A stretch of DNA of 12,169 bases, taken from Candidatus Heimdallarchaeota archaeon. Its GTDB lineage: Archaea; Asgardarchaeota; Heimdallarchaeia; Heimdallarchaeales; Kariarchaeaceae. The position numbers were made by a program, and so were the translations under genes. Positions 5,045 through 12,169 of this stretch are shown in pieces; position 1 is the stretch's first letter; the number at the start of each line of letters is the position of its first letter. The notes below the pieces were generated by a model, which was not told the DNA's origin, searched no databases, and saw only the letters and a list, made by a program, of their open reading frames with translations. The stretch is from NCBI GenBank assembly GCA_021399405.1, contig JAAFKL010000248.1, positions 1 through 12,169 on the forward strand, in the 5' to 3' direction.

Positions 5045-8026
5045 ATGAAAGCTCATTTAGTGTCTGAAGGTTCTCTTAGTATACAGACATCATTCCCTGG
5101 TTATTCCCGTACACTTGATGATGGTACTACGGTATGGGTTTCTTCAACAGATCAGTTTGCTTCCGGGATGACAAGATTACAGAATTCTGTCAATCAGGTG
5201 GAGGAGTTGACATCTCAAGGTATTGATGTCCATGTTTTCCCAGAAGGAGTATTTTCCCTCAATGGAGGAAAGGTGGATTGGGATATTGACACATTACACT
5301 CAATGAATGCCGATACCTTAAATGAACTTGATTCAATTTCTTACATCAAAAAACATACATACTTCAATGGGCGTTCAGACCTGGATATTTCTGGGCTATC
5401 AAGGAAATATTCAGTTAAAAGAGGTGTAGGTATGGATGTGGAACTACCAATTGATATCGATAATGTGAATACTCTTGGGCATCCAAATCATATGAAATTT
5501 GTAAATGGTAAGGTTGATCTTGTTGAACTTGATATCGATGTGGATGAATATTTTGAGATGATACAATCGGGTGATTTTGACATCATTCGTTCCCAACACC
5601 CTGAGACTATTATAGTACCAAGTAGGGCTAATAATGGTGGATTATTATCAATAAGCGAGAAACAAAGGTTAATGGAGGATAGTCTGGATATTGTTGATGG
5701 AGTATACCATATCAATATCATGACTGATGCAGGTGTCAGCCAGATTCCACTGGGAGATACTGTTGCTCCTATTAATAGACTTGAGGGTATCCTTGTTGGT
5801 AATTATGCTGACGATGGTATTAATAAGCAGATTTATTTCCAGACACCGTTTTCATCTACGGATCAGGCAATTGCAGATGCACATGAATTAAGACAGGCTG
5901 AAGAATTATACAATAATGATATTCACCGGCAAAATGAGCTCCATGGGCTTTCTGGTGGGGAGATTAAATTCAAGGATGAGTCTTTGGGTGTGTCTAAAAT
6001 GGTCTTGAATAACGTTGCCTCTTACAACTCCAATGAGGTTAGGGCACAGATCTCTTCACTGAGGACTACCATTGATAGTTTGGATGAGAATATTCCTTCA
6101 GAGAAAGAATTGATAGATCAATTTGAAGAAGCCATTATTAGGTTGAAATCATATGATGGTGATTTCTCAAAAATATTAAATAAACAGATGACAGAGGCTA
6201 GAAGATACAAACTCGCAACCGAGAGTGTACTTGATGAAAATATCAAGGTGTTTGAGACATCTCTTGAGAATAAATTACACAAGATTGAATTGCCAATTGA
6301 TCTTAACCAGCACCGCATGACATGGGATAACTCAGGAATAGGTATCAAATTACCGACCAGTGATACTGATTCATTCACTCTTACATCAGGGAGTTTATTT
6401 GATGAATTTTTCCTCGAACCCAACACAGAATATGCCAATTTAAATAAATTGCTGGGTCAAAATAATAATCCACTTGACAATGATGCAGTCGCGAAATTAA
6501 TTGATCAAGGAAAACTCAATGTGATACCTGCTAAACAGATCCCAATGAAGTCCGGAGGTAACTTTGTTGCGGGTCCATTTATAATAGTAGATGACCGGAT
6601 ACTCCTTCCGAATTACAAAATAAATCCTGATGGCACCAAGACCCTAATCGATTTTAGAAATGAAAGGCTGATATCTCAAGGGATTAATTCGAAAGGTGTT
6701 CCGTATTCTCTTGTGGATACCAAAAAAGGAAACGATATTCTTTCAAATGGTAGTCCTGACATGACTTCGAGATTAGATGTTGCATTGACAGGTGACGCAA
6801 ATGCTGGCCAAACGGCACTTGCAGAGCAAAAGATCAGTAGTATTCCCAATTTCCTAAGAGGTACTGTTTTAAGTGAACAAGGTGATCAGGCTCAGGCTGA
6901 AGTCCAGTCGATTATCTCGAAATATTCCCTTATGCGAGATCTGAACACAAGGCAGGAACATCTTTCCTCATTATCTTATGAAGATTGGTCTAAGAAGGCT
7001 GATGACTTCACGATGGAGGACGCAATGCCAAATGGCAATGGTTTTAATTCCAGGGATCTTGGGTATAGTTCAGGGGTCACTAATCTTGCATTCGCAGGCA
7101 GGAACTCTGTCGATAGGACCAGTATTGATTTAATGAATATCAGAATGATTAAGGAGAGACAGGATCAACTTCTGAAGAGTAGTATTATGCAGCAAAAAAT
7201 TGTACTTCCAGAGTTGGATGCTGCAGGAAATATCATTACCAAGGAAAGGACGACCTTGGAGATTTATCAGAGATCTATAGTCACTGGTCTGGAGAATGCA
7301 AAGGGGGATACATCATCTTTCCTAGAGGCATTATCCACGATTAATTTATGGGGCGCGGCAGATAACATGAGAATCGCAGACGATATCACCAGCAATTTAA
7401 AAATCAATATCCGGGGTAGAGGAGGAGATGATATAAGTGCGATGAATCTTCAGGGGTTGTATGATATCGATGGTGGGAATGGGAGACACATGCACACCCC
7501 GCAATCCTTGGTCTTCCAGGACGGTACATCCATAAAGAACGACGGTTGGTTACCATTGGATGAGACAAGTGTCAATATAAATTCCTTGAGCAAGGTGGAA
7601 TTCGGTAATGGGGGCCTACTATCCATTGGGGATGCCTTCAATGCTGATTTTGCATTACTCAATAGAATCAATGGAAGACCCGCAACTGTCTCACAGGTCG
7701 TCGATAGTGCTGGTTATTCCCAGATGAAATTCTTTGGATATGATAACGATCAATTCGCAAAAGAAACTCGTTTTAAGGCCTGGTGGAACAGATTTAGAGA
7801 CGAATGGGCCTCCATAGGAAAGGACATGCCACCTGGGGTATCCAAAGATCTTCATGACATACTCCGGGATCGGAAGGTGCAGAATTTCCTTGTCTACCGG
7901 CTTAAGATTCAATGGGAACTGCTCAGGTCTCTGGCTGGGGAAATTGATATGAAGCCATCCCTCCTGATTAGCGGAGGGGCCTCTGCGACCATATTCTTCC
8001 GGCTTGCCAAGATTGTAAAACCTTAA
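5045..8026 (+). CDS. Large cysteine-free protein of unknown function (993 aa)
   Basis: I do not recognise this family. The protein is hydrophilic and has no signal peptide at the chosen ATG, which is the first start codon after an in-frame TAG at 4967. It contains no cysteine at all in 993 residues. Residues about 1-300 are mixed, with several Asp-rich strands (DVELPIDIDNVN, 131-142; VDLVELDIDVDEYF, 157-170). Residues about 325-412 are predicted helical or coiled coil (EVRAQISSLRTTIDSLDENI, then Glu/Lys/Leu-rich). Residues 430-600 and 770-900 are Gly/Asp/Asn-rich and probably beta; NGGLLSI occurs twice (197-203 and 855-861). The last 90 residues are helical and basic and end in a hydrophobic stretch (972-987). 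G+C (about 42% at the start, 50-57% at the end) is well above the neighbours. Candidate roles are a piece of a giant surface or effector protein or a virus-like structural protein; none is proven. Confidence 0.75.
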   Translation: MKAHLVSEGSLSIQTSFPGYSRTLDDGTTVWVSSTDQFASGMTRLQNSVNQVEELTSQGIDVHVFPEGVFSLNGGKVDWDIDTLHSMNADTLNELDSISYIKKHTYFNGRSDLDISGLSRKYSVKRGVGMDVELPIDIDNVNTLGHPNHMKFVNGKVDLVELDIDVDEYFEMIQSGDFDIIRSQHPETIIVPSRANNGGLLSISEKQRLMEDSLDIVDGVYHINIMTDAGVSQIPLGDTVAPINRLEGILVGNYADDGINKQIYFQTPFSSTDQAIADAHELRQAEELYNNDIHRQNELHGLSGGEIKFKDESLGVSKMVLNNVASYNSNEVRAQISSLRTTIDSLDENIPSEKELIDQFEEAIIRLKSYDGDFSKILNKQMTEARRYKLATESVLDENIKVFETSLENKLHKIELPIDLNQHRMTWDNSGIGIKLPTSDTDSFTLTSGSLFDEFFLEPNTEYANLNKLLGQNNNPLDNDAVAKLIDQGKLNVIPAKQIPMKSGGNFVAGPFIIVDDRILLPNYKINPDGTKTLIDFRNERLISQGINSKGVPYSLVDTKKGNDILSNGSPDMTSRLDVALTGDANAGQTALAEQKISSIPNFLRGTVLSEQGDQAQAEVQSIISKYSLMRDLNTRQEHLSSLSYEDWSKKADDFTMEDAMPNGNGFNSRDLGYSSGVTNLAFAGRNSVDRTSIDLMNIRMIKERQDQLLKSSIMQQKIVLPELDAAGNIITKERTTLEIYQRSIVTGLENAKGDTSSFLEALSTINLWGAADNMRIADDITSNLKINIRGRGGDDISAMNLQGLYDIDGGNGRHMHTPQSLVFQDGTSIKNDGWLPLDETSVNINSLSKVEFGNGGLLSIGDAFNADFALLNRINGRPATVSQVVDSAGYSQMKFFGYDNDQFAKETRFKAWWNRFRDEWASIGKDMPPGVSKDLHDILRDRKVQNFLVYRLKIQWELLRSLAGEIDMKPSLLISGGASATIFFRLAKIVKP

Positions 8027-8035
8027 AAAATAAAA

Positions 8036-8710
8036 TTAAAATCTATATTCCTTAATTATGTCTAACTTAATGAAATTCTTGAATCCTATCTCTTTTATAT
8101 CTTCCTTTTTAGAAAAATTCCACTGCCATTCTTGAACTATTTCCTCACTTAACCCACCAAAGGGATTATCCGATAGAAATAAGGTTTCTAATTTTTTGAA
8201 ACTTGTAATATTGGGTGGGAGACATGCTAACTGGTTATTCGATACATTTATTCTTTTTAGCTTATCTCCATTCAAATCGTCTGGAATTGCGACTAGCCTA
8301 TTATCACTCACCATCAATATTTCTAATCTGAGATCCTTAGAACTATATGGGAGTTTTTCCAACCGATTATTAGTAAGCAGTAAATTCTTTAAATTCACCA
8401 GATTCCCAATACTCTCCGGTAATTCAATCAAATTATTCCCATCCAAACTTAAATTCTCCAAATTCACTAGATTCCCAATACTCTCCGGTAATTTCATAAG
8501 GTTGTTATCATCTAGACTCAGACTTGTCAAATTCACTAAATTCCCAATACTTTCTGGTAATTCGGTTAGTTGATTGTCACCCAAATATAGCCTGTGTAGA
8601 TGAGTCAGTTCACCAATACTCTCTGGCAACTCTTTTAATTCCTTACCACTATATAAAAAGGTAAATTTCTTCTCCCTCTTATTCTCCTCAACGGCTTCGT
8701 GTATGTTCAT
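8036..8710 (-). CDS. Leucine-rich-repeat protein, cytoplasmic
   Basis: A 224-residue protein built almost wholly of about seven 23-residue leucine-rich repeats (about 28-186). The unit L-P-E-S-I-G-N-L-V-N-L-x-x-L-x-L-x-x-N-N-L-x-x is nearly identical in repeats 2-4, and later units are diverged. It begins with a short cap (FTFLYSGKELKELPESIGEL, 16-35) of the kind seen in Ras-group LRR proteins of eukaryotes, bacteria and archaea. The C-terminal 35 residues are a charged helical cap. There is no signal peptide or membrane helix, so it is a soluble protein-binding scaffold with unknown partner. A TATA-like box TTATATACTT on the minus strand (8731-8740) lies about 26 nt before the ATG. It converges on the 993-residue gene, with 9 bp between the stop codons. 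Confidence 0.85.
   Translation of the reverse strand: MNIHEAVEENKREKKFTFLYSGKELKELPESIGELTHLHRLYLGDNQLTELPESIGNLVNLTSLSLDDNNLMKLPESIGNLVNLENLSLDGNNLIELPESIGNLVNLKNLLLTNNRLEKLPYSSKDLRLEILMVSDNRLVAIPDDLNGDKLKRINVSNNQLACLPPNITSFKKLETLFLSDNPFGGLSEEIVQEWQWNFSKKEDIKEIGFKNFIKLDIIKEYRF
8394..8562 (-). repeat. 69-bp direct repeats inside the LRR gene
   Basis: A block beginning TTCAC(C/T)AGATTCCCAATA on the plus strand recurs at 8394, 8463 and 8532, exactly 69 bp (23 codons) apart. The first roughly 30 bases are almost identical at DNA level. This marks a recent duplication of single LRR units. Confidence 0.8.
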
Positions 8711-9045
8711 CTAACTAAATATCCGCATTTAAGTATATAAGGATATGTCAAAACACCGAGTCAGGCGCACAAACCCATCAAAATGCCAAATAACTACTTA
8801 TTTTCAATCTATTTTCCACACTTTGCGCGCGGATCTCCACAAAATTTTTTCCTCCCAAAAAAAATTACCAATAATAATGTGAGTAGGTAGAATAAATGAT
8901 AGTGGAGGCAAAGGTTTGATAGTAGAAGCAGAATAAATGGTAGTAGATGTTGAATAATATAACAATAATTGGTTGAATCCTTAAAAATAGCAAATGGAAC
9001 TCATAGTGTATGCAGCCAGCTAAAATCATGTTAAAACCGTATTAG
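8711..9045. other. Gene-free region, 335 bp, with promoter and repeat array
   Basis: It holds the LRR-gene TATA-like box (8731-8740), a short GC-rich patch around 8750-8840 with GCGCGC at 8826-8831, A- and T-runs near 8845-8865, and the left copy of the ~21-bp repeat array (8888-8950). Its right end (9010-9045) is open in frame with the protease remnant but interrupted by TAG at 9043-9045. Confidence 0.45.
8888..8950 (-). repeat. Left array of degenerate ~21-bp repeat (minus orientation)
   Basis: Read on the minus strand, three units follow one another: ACTACCATTTATTCTGCTTC, then ACTATCAAACCTTTGCCTCC, then ACTATCATTTATTCTACC. The spacing is 20-21 bp. The same unit recurs on the plus strand at 11836-11985. 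In one 30-nt alignment of a left and a right copy, 26 positions agree by eye. Confidence 0.55.
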
Positions 9046-9792
9046 GCAATTGATTTATGGGGTGGATATAAGGGCTATGATCTGAATCCTAACCTGTTTT
9101 ATGGACCAAATAATTTAGGACCAGATATAGTAGAGGCCTATGATTGGATTGTTGCAAACAAGGACATATATGGAGGAATAGATATTATTTCTCTCTCTAG
9201 CACATATGACCAAGATGTTAGAGAAATTTTTAGTGATGCTCAATCTAATACTTTAAAGAATTATGGAATTTATATGTTGACATCTGCGGGTAATGGAGGA
9301 ACAAATTTCAATAATGGCGATAATAAATATCCAAATATATATGCGTCATGGTATACAGTTGGTGCAGTCAATCCAGATGGAACATTTTGGACTCAATCTT
9401 CTTATGGATCAACTACTGCAGATGCCGCAGATGCAATATATTATGTTATGCCAGGTGTCGGTGTACCTGTGTATGACCGCATAGATGGGTGGACCTATGC
9501 TGATGGTAATAGCTATAGCACACCATATTTAGCAGCAACAGTTGCTGTTTTAATCGAAGAGTATAGGCAAAACATTGGAGATGGCATTAATAATCCTTCT
9601 ATCAGTAAAATAAATGAACTTCTAAAAGACTACTCATCAGGTAGTTTTACACAGAAGTTGGGATGGGGTTATGTAAATATTTATAATTTGTATGCCTTCT
9701 TAAATACAGAGCCTCCAGAGCCTCCAGTAGAAGATGATGATCCTCCTCCAGGTGGTGGATGCAATCCTTTCGTTCCTTGCTTGGACCCATAG
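9046..9792 (+). pseudogene. Subtilisin-like (S8) serine protease, 5'-truncated remnant
   Basis: The frame is open from 9046 to 9792 and matches the second half of a subtilase. A-Y-D-W-I-V-A-N leads into GGIDIISLSS, the strand after the catalytic His helix. L-T-S-A-G-N-G-G follows, with the oxyanion Asn at 9292-9294, and then DGNSYSTPYLAATVAVLIEE, whose G-N-S holds the nucleophile Ser (9511-9513). The Asp and His motifs that should precede are absent, and the frame is closed by TAG at 9043-9045. Nothing upstream in any frame restores an H-G-T motif. The first ATG (9274) lies inside the fold, so an active enzyme is not expected. The C-terminus is a Pro/Asp/Gly-rich tail with two cysteines (CNPFVPC). 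The parent protein was probably secreted. Confidence 0.72.
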
Positions 9793-10228
9793 GATAAAAC
9801 ATACAAGTTAGTTTCAAAATACAAAAAGAGACCCCGATCCAAAGATGAAAAATCAATCGCACTTGATTCTGCATTATACATAAGAATAACCAACTATTCT
9901 TATTATCATTAGATCACTTTAGAGAATTAACTACAACATAAAAGATGTACTCAAGAGTATCTCACAAATGATCTATTATTATCTCCACCTCAACAAAAAA
10001 ACTCCCATTCAAAATATATTTGACATACACTTGTTAGGAACCACTTTCATTACTTAAAGATCGATGGAAAAGACTTGTAGGAATAAACCTAAATTGAAAA
10101 ATTGAATTTGAAAGATAGAAGTAAAAGATGCACTTTAATAATATTATCCTAAGATTAAGTGCCTAATGTTGTTAAAAATTTATGAACAAATATAAATATG
10201 AAATTATAAGCTGTAAATATAGGAACAA
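9793..10228. other. Gene-free AT-rich region, 436 bp
   Basis: No frame here looks coding. A stem with one bulge can form between GCACTTTAAT (10130-10139) and ATTAAGTGC (10154-10162). A TATA-like ATATAAATA (10190-10198) lies about 35 nt before the next gene, and AGGA (10221-10224) lies 4 nt before its ATG. Confidence 0.4.
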
Positions 10229-11590
10229 ATGAATTCAAAAAAAATCAAATTGATTATATTATTTGTCTTGTTATTAACAGTCTCTATATCAAGATTATAT
10301 TTAATTAATAATAATTATAGCAATGATGTAGTAGTAGATGATCAGTATTTTAATTTCGACGGAAAACGAAATGACATAATTAAAGCAATAAAATTTTCAA
10401 ATTATATTTACTTTGTTATTTTTGAGGGTTCATCAGGTTCAATAAATACTACTTACCAATATTCAATAAAATTCATTAATAACGAGGGATTGCTTGAGGA
10501 AATTGAGACAGTAACAACTTCTCTCCCAATTATAAACCCAATTTTTTCTGATAAATATTTTATTTTTATAACTGATTCAATAATTTCATATTCAAATAAT
10601 TTTATTAATCCAGAAATTATTGTTTATGATATTCTGAACAAAAGAATGATGTTTGATGGTTCTATGGATTTTTCAAATTTCGAAAATATACAAGAATATA
10701 CACATTATTCAAAACAATTTTTCACTGCACAGATCATGAATTCAATCTTATACTTTTATGAATATGATATTAAACAGACGATATCAGAGGATGTTTATTC
10801 TAATGAGATTATTGTTCATGCTCTTGATTTACAATCTTCGGAAACACTTTGGTCAAAAGTCATCATTTCTGAAAATGCATCGTTATATCCATATATATTT
10901 GATTTTAAAACTACAAATCTAAATGACAGTATTTTATTGTCATCAATAATACCAACTGAAAATAAAATAAGATGGTTAAATTTTTCATTTGACGGAGAAA
11001 TTATTGAAAATAGAGACATCTCCTCAAAAATCTGTAATTTTGGAAGCTGTGAAGAAGGTTATATTATTTCTGAAGAGGAGAGTATTTTATTTGAAAAGAT
11101 GGAGGGATTAAAAATTCAATTTTATTCGAAGCAAGGAGTAAAATACATCTGGGAAAATAATTTGTCTTTAAAAGACGCATCTTTAGTAGATTTTCATATA
11201 TCATTTGGAAAAGCAGAATCGATTTCTAAAAACCTGCATAGTTTCTACGTTAAAAGTGAATTTCGACATAACAATGGTACTATAATAAATGTTTATCAAA
11301 GAGGTATTCTAATAATTACTGGATCATTTATGAAATTTCAAACATTTGAAATTTCTCTTTATTCTATAGAAAACGCTTTTATTCTTTCTAATAATGAAAT
11401 CCTTCTCTACAAGGATGACCGAGCGATCTTATTGAGTTTTAATAATATACAAGAGTATTCATTTCCATTATTATTCATTTCAAACATTTCAGGCTCCTTT
11501 ATGCTATTGATTTTAATCTTAATGGTTTATGTGATTTATCAGTTTTTCAAGAAGAATTATCAAACACCAAATGTATCAACAAAGGAATGA
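10229..11590 (+). CDS. Membrane-anchored extracellular beta-rich (propeller-like) protein
   Basis: Family not recognised. The 453-residue protein opens with a basic, hydrophobic N-terminus (KKIKLIILFVLLLTVSI, 4-20), a signal peptide or anchor. It ends with a membrane helix (about 414-439) and the tail KKNYQTPNVSTKE. Between them are about seven strand-rich segments in which a hydrophobic strand is followed by a D-x-x-x-x-x-x-W/F-like turn, for example EIIVHALDLQSSETLWSK (193-210) and IRWLNFSFDGEII (247-259). This suggests a PQQ/WD-type beta-propeller. Two close cysteines (C-N-F-G-S-C, 269-274) could form a disulfide. Eight or more N-x-S/T sequons point to an outside location. Codon use is extremely AT-rich compared with the gene at 5045-8026. 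The ATG at 10229 follows AGGA. It lies between a dead protease and a membrane-protein fragment. Confidence 0.65.
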   Translation: MNSKKIKLIILFVLLLTVSISRLYLINNNYSNDVVVDDQYFNFDGKRNDIIKAIKFSNYIYFVIFEGSSGSINTTYQYSIKFINNEGLLEEIETVTTSLPIINPIFSDKYFIFITDSIISYSNNFINPEIIVYDILNKRMMFDGSMDFSNFENIQEYTHYSKQFFTAQIMNSILYFYEYDIKQTISEDVYSNEIIVHALDLQSSETLWSKVIISENASLYPYIFDFKTTNLNDSILLSSIIPTENKIRWLNFSFDGEIIENRDISSKICNFGSCEEGYIISEEESILFEKMEGLKIQFYSKQGVKYIWENNLSLKDASLVDFHISFGKAESISKNLHSFYVKSEFRHNNGTIINVYQRGILIITGSFMKFQTFEISLYSIENAFILSNNEILLYKDDRAILLSFNNIQEYSFPLLFISNISGSFMLLILILMVYVIYQFFKKNYQTPNVSTKE

Positions 11591-11631
11591 ATAATGAATT
11601 ATCTAGGAAACAAAACAATGATTTATGTTAA

Positions 11632-11820
11632 CTGGGAGATCAAACTCGTCAAGCAGTAATTATTGATTTCATGTTCTTGCTTTGCATTTTTGTATTTTTT
11701 GTAATATTTTTATATGTAATATTTGAGAATAGTTCACCAGATTTACCTAAAAAACCAATAACTGCAATTATTGGCTTATATTTGTTATTATTTAAATCAA
11801 TGACGCTCCCTTTTATTTAA
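11632..11820 (+). pseudogene. Short two-helix membrane protein fragment, possibly RDD-like
   Basis: The frame from 11632 (after TAA) to the stop at 11818-11820 reads LGDQTRQAVIIDFMFLLCIF, continues through a hydrophobic helix (F-V-F-F-V-I-F-L-Y-V-I), then E-N-S-S-P-D-L-P-K-K-P and a second helix (ITAIIGLYLLLF). R-Q-A-V-I-I-D at the first helix resembles the R-x-x-A-x-x-I-D start of RDD-family membrane domains. The rest of such a domain (third helix, G-x-T-x-G-K) is missing. The first ATG is at 11671, inside helix 1, so either it is a 49-residue membrane peptide or the remnant of a larger gene. A 21-codon frame from ATG 11594 precedes it in another frame. Confidence 0.3.
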
Positions 11821-12058
11821 GATGGTAAACATCAGTTACCATTAATTCTGCCTATTAATTTTGGAAATCTCAAATGAGTTAATATATAAATACTATCAAT
11901 TATTTTGCTTCCACTATCAATTATTTTTCATATTATATTGAATTTCAAATTTTTATATTTATATTGGCTATCATTTATTCTGCAAACTCACAAATAAAGA
12001 CCAATTTCTGAAGTAAATTTCACTTTTTTCAATTTTACACTTTCAGGTCTTGAAGCAT
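11821..12058. other. Gene-free AT-rich region with right repeat array
   Basis: This stretch of 238 bp lies between the membrane fragment and the 3' end of the AAA+ gene. It is mostly the degenerate ~21-bp repeat array (11836-11985). The remaining bases (11986-12058) show no coding frame and no clear terminator. Confidence 0.4.
11836..11985 (+). repeat. Right array of degenerate ~21-bp repeat (plus orientation)
   Basis: Two adjacent units share ACTATCAATTATTTT exactly (11892-11906 and 11913-11927, 21 bp apart). Further units read TTACCATTAATTCTGCCT (from 11836) and GGCTATCATTTATTCTGC (from 11966). The last shares 14 consecutive bases, CTATCATTTATTCT, with a unit of the left array read on the opposite strand. 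Confidence 0.6.
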
Positions 12059-12169
12059 CTACACAAAAGCATCGGATACATCACTACCAGAGCTCTTCTT
12101 TTCCTTCATATCATCAAGTGCCTCGATGAAATCTTCCCACTCAACAATTCCTCTTCTGTGTCTTATGGC
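12059..12169 (-). CDS. AAA+ ATPase C-terminus, proteasome-activating or Cdc48-like (partial)
   Basis: Only the last 36 codons are inside the window; the gene enters from the right edge on the minus strand and stops with TAG at 12061-12059. The peptide A-I-R-H-R-R-G-I-V-E-W-E-D-F-I-E-A-L-D-D-M is the final helix of the AAA+ lid domain. It is typical of proteasome-activating nucleotidase/Rpt and Cdc48-type ATPases (pattern A-I-R-x-R-x-x-V-x-x-x-D-F-x-x-A). A short Lys/Ser/Gly-rich linker leads to the end, D-A-F-V. Proteasome activators usually end in hydrophobic-Tyr-any residue; here the third-from-last to last are A-F-V, with Phe for Tyr. The role would be ATP-driven unfolding of substrates. 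The exact family cannot be settled from this piece. Confidence 0.62.
   Translation of the reverse strand, partial: AIRHRRGIVEWEDFIEALDDMKEKKSSGSDVSDAFV

Noticed and set aside
8394..8562. CRISPR-like array with regular repeats
   Set aside because: The 69-bp period equals 23 codons of an LRR unit; the repeats are coding, and the intervening sequence is the rest of each unit.
8196..8573. Open frame of 125 codons on the plus strand across the LRR gene
   Set aside because: It is the antisense of the leucine-rich repeats; its translation only mirrors the repeat period, and the minus-strand product is a convincing LRR protein.
9647..9893. Two overlapping minus-strand frames across the end of the protease remnant
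   Set aside because: They mirror the Pro/Gly-rich tail of the protease on the opposite strand and have no start signal.
11594..11659. 21-codon frame starting at ATG just after the 10229-11590 gene
   Set aside because: Too short, no ribosome site, no recognisable feature; it overlaps the out-of-frame membrane fragment.

Overview
The window looks archaeal. The DNA is AT-rich. TATA-like boxes (TTATATAA, CTTAAATATT and similar) lie about 25-31 nt upstream of several start codons, leaving almost no leader, and the only clear Shine-Dalgarno site is on the internal gene of a two-gene unit. The gene content fits too: a PadR-type regulator next to an Hsp20 chaperone, a proteasome/Cdc48-type AAA+ C-terminus at the right edge, and surface proteins with a signal peptide, an ectodomain and a C-terminal membrane anchor with a basic tail. 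An Asgard or related mesophilic archaeon is possible, but that is inference.

Layout. Positions 1-110 (-) hold the 5' end of a calcineurin-like metallophosphoesterase. Positions 463-1380 (+) are a padR-hsp20 unit, with a 20-bp palindrome between TATA box and start that looks like an autoregulatory operator. Two membrane-anchored surface proteins follow on the minus strand (1571-2230 and 2359-3476); the second has its signal peptide in a different frame from the rest. Around 3656-3800 a GC-rich, hairpin-rich island with its own TATA box is a good candidate for an unannotated structured RNA. A tandem GNAT acetyltransferase (3990-4949, -) is divergent from a 993-residue, cysteine-free protein I do not recognise (5045-8026, +). 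The divergent promoter carries the same 10-bp motif beside each start. A cytoplasmic leucine-rich-repeat protein (8036-8710, -) converges on the large gene with 9 bp between the stops.

Right of 8.7 kb the DNA looks like a decaying accessory segment: a subtilisin-like protease remnant without its Asp/His half (9046-9792), a very AT-rich beta-rich surface protein (10229-11590) and a small two-helix membrane fragment (11632-11820). The segment is bracketed by degenerate arrays of a ~21-bp repeat in opposite orientation (8888-8950 and 11836-11985). The window ends in the 3' end of an AAA+ ATPase gene (12059-12169, -).

The clearest functional links are the stress-response unit padR-hsp20 and the probably co-regulated divergent pair GNAT / 993-aa protein. 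The most novel items are the candidate RNA, the 993-aa orphan and the inverted repeat arrays. No tRNA, rRNA, CRISPR array, transposase or integrase was seen.
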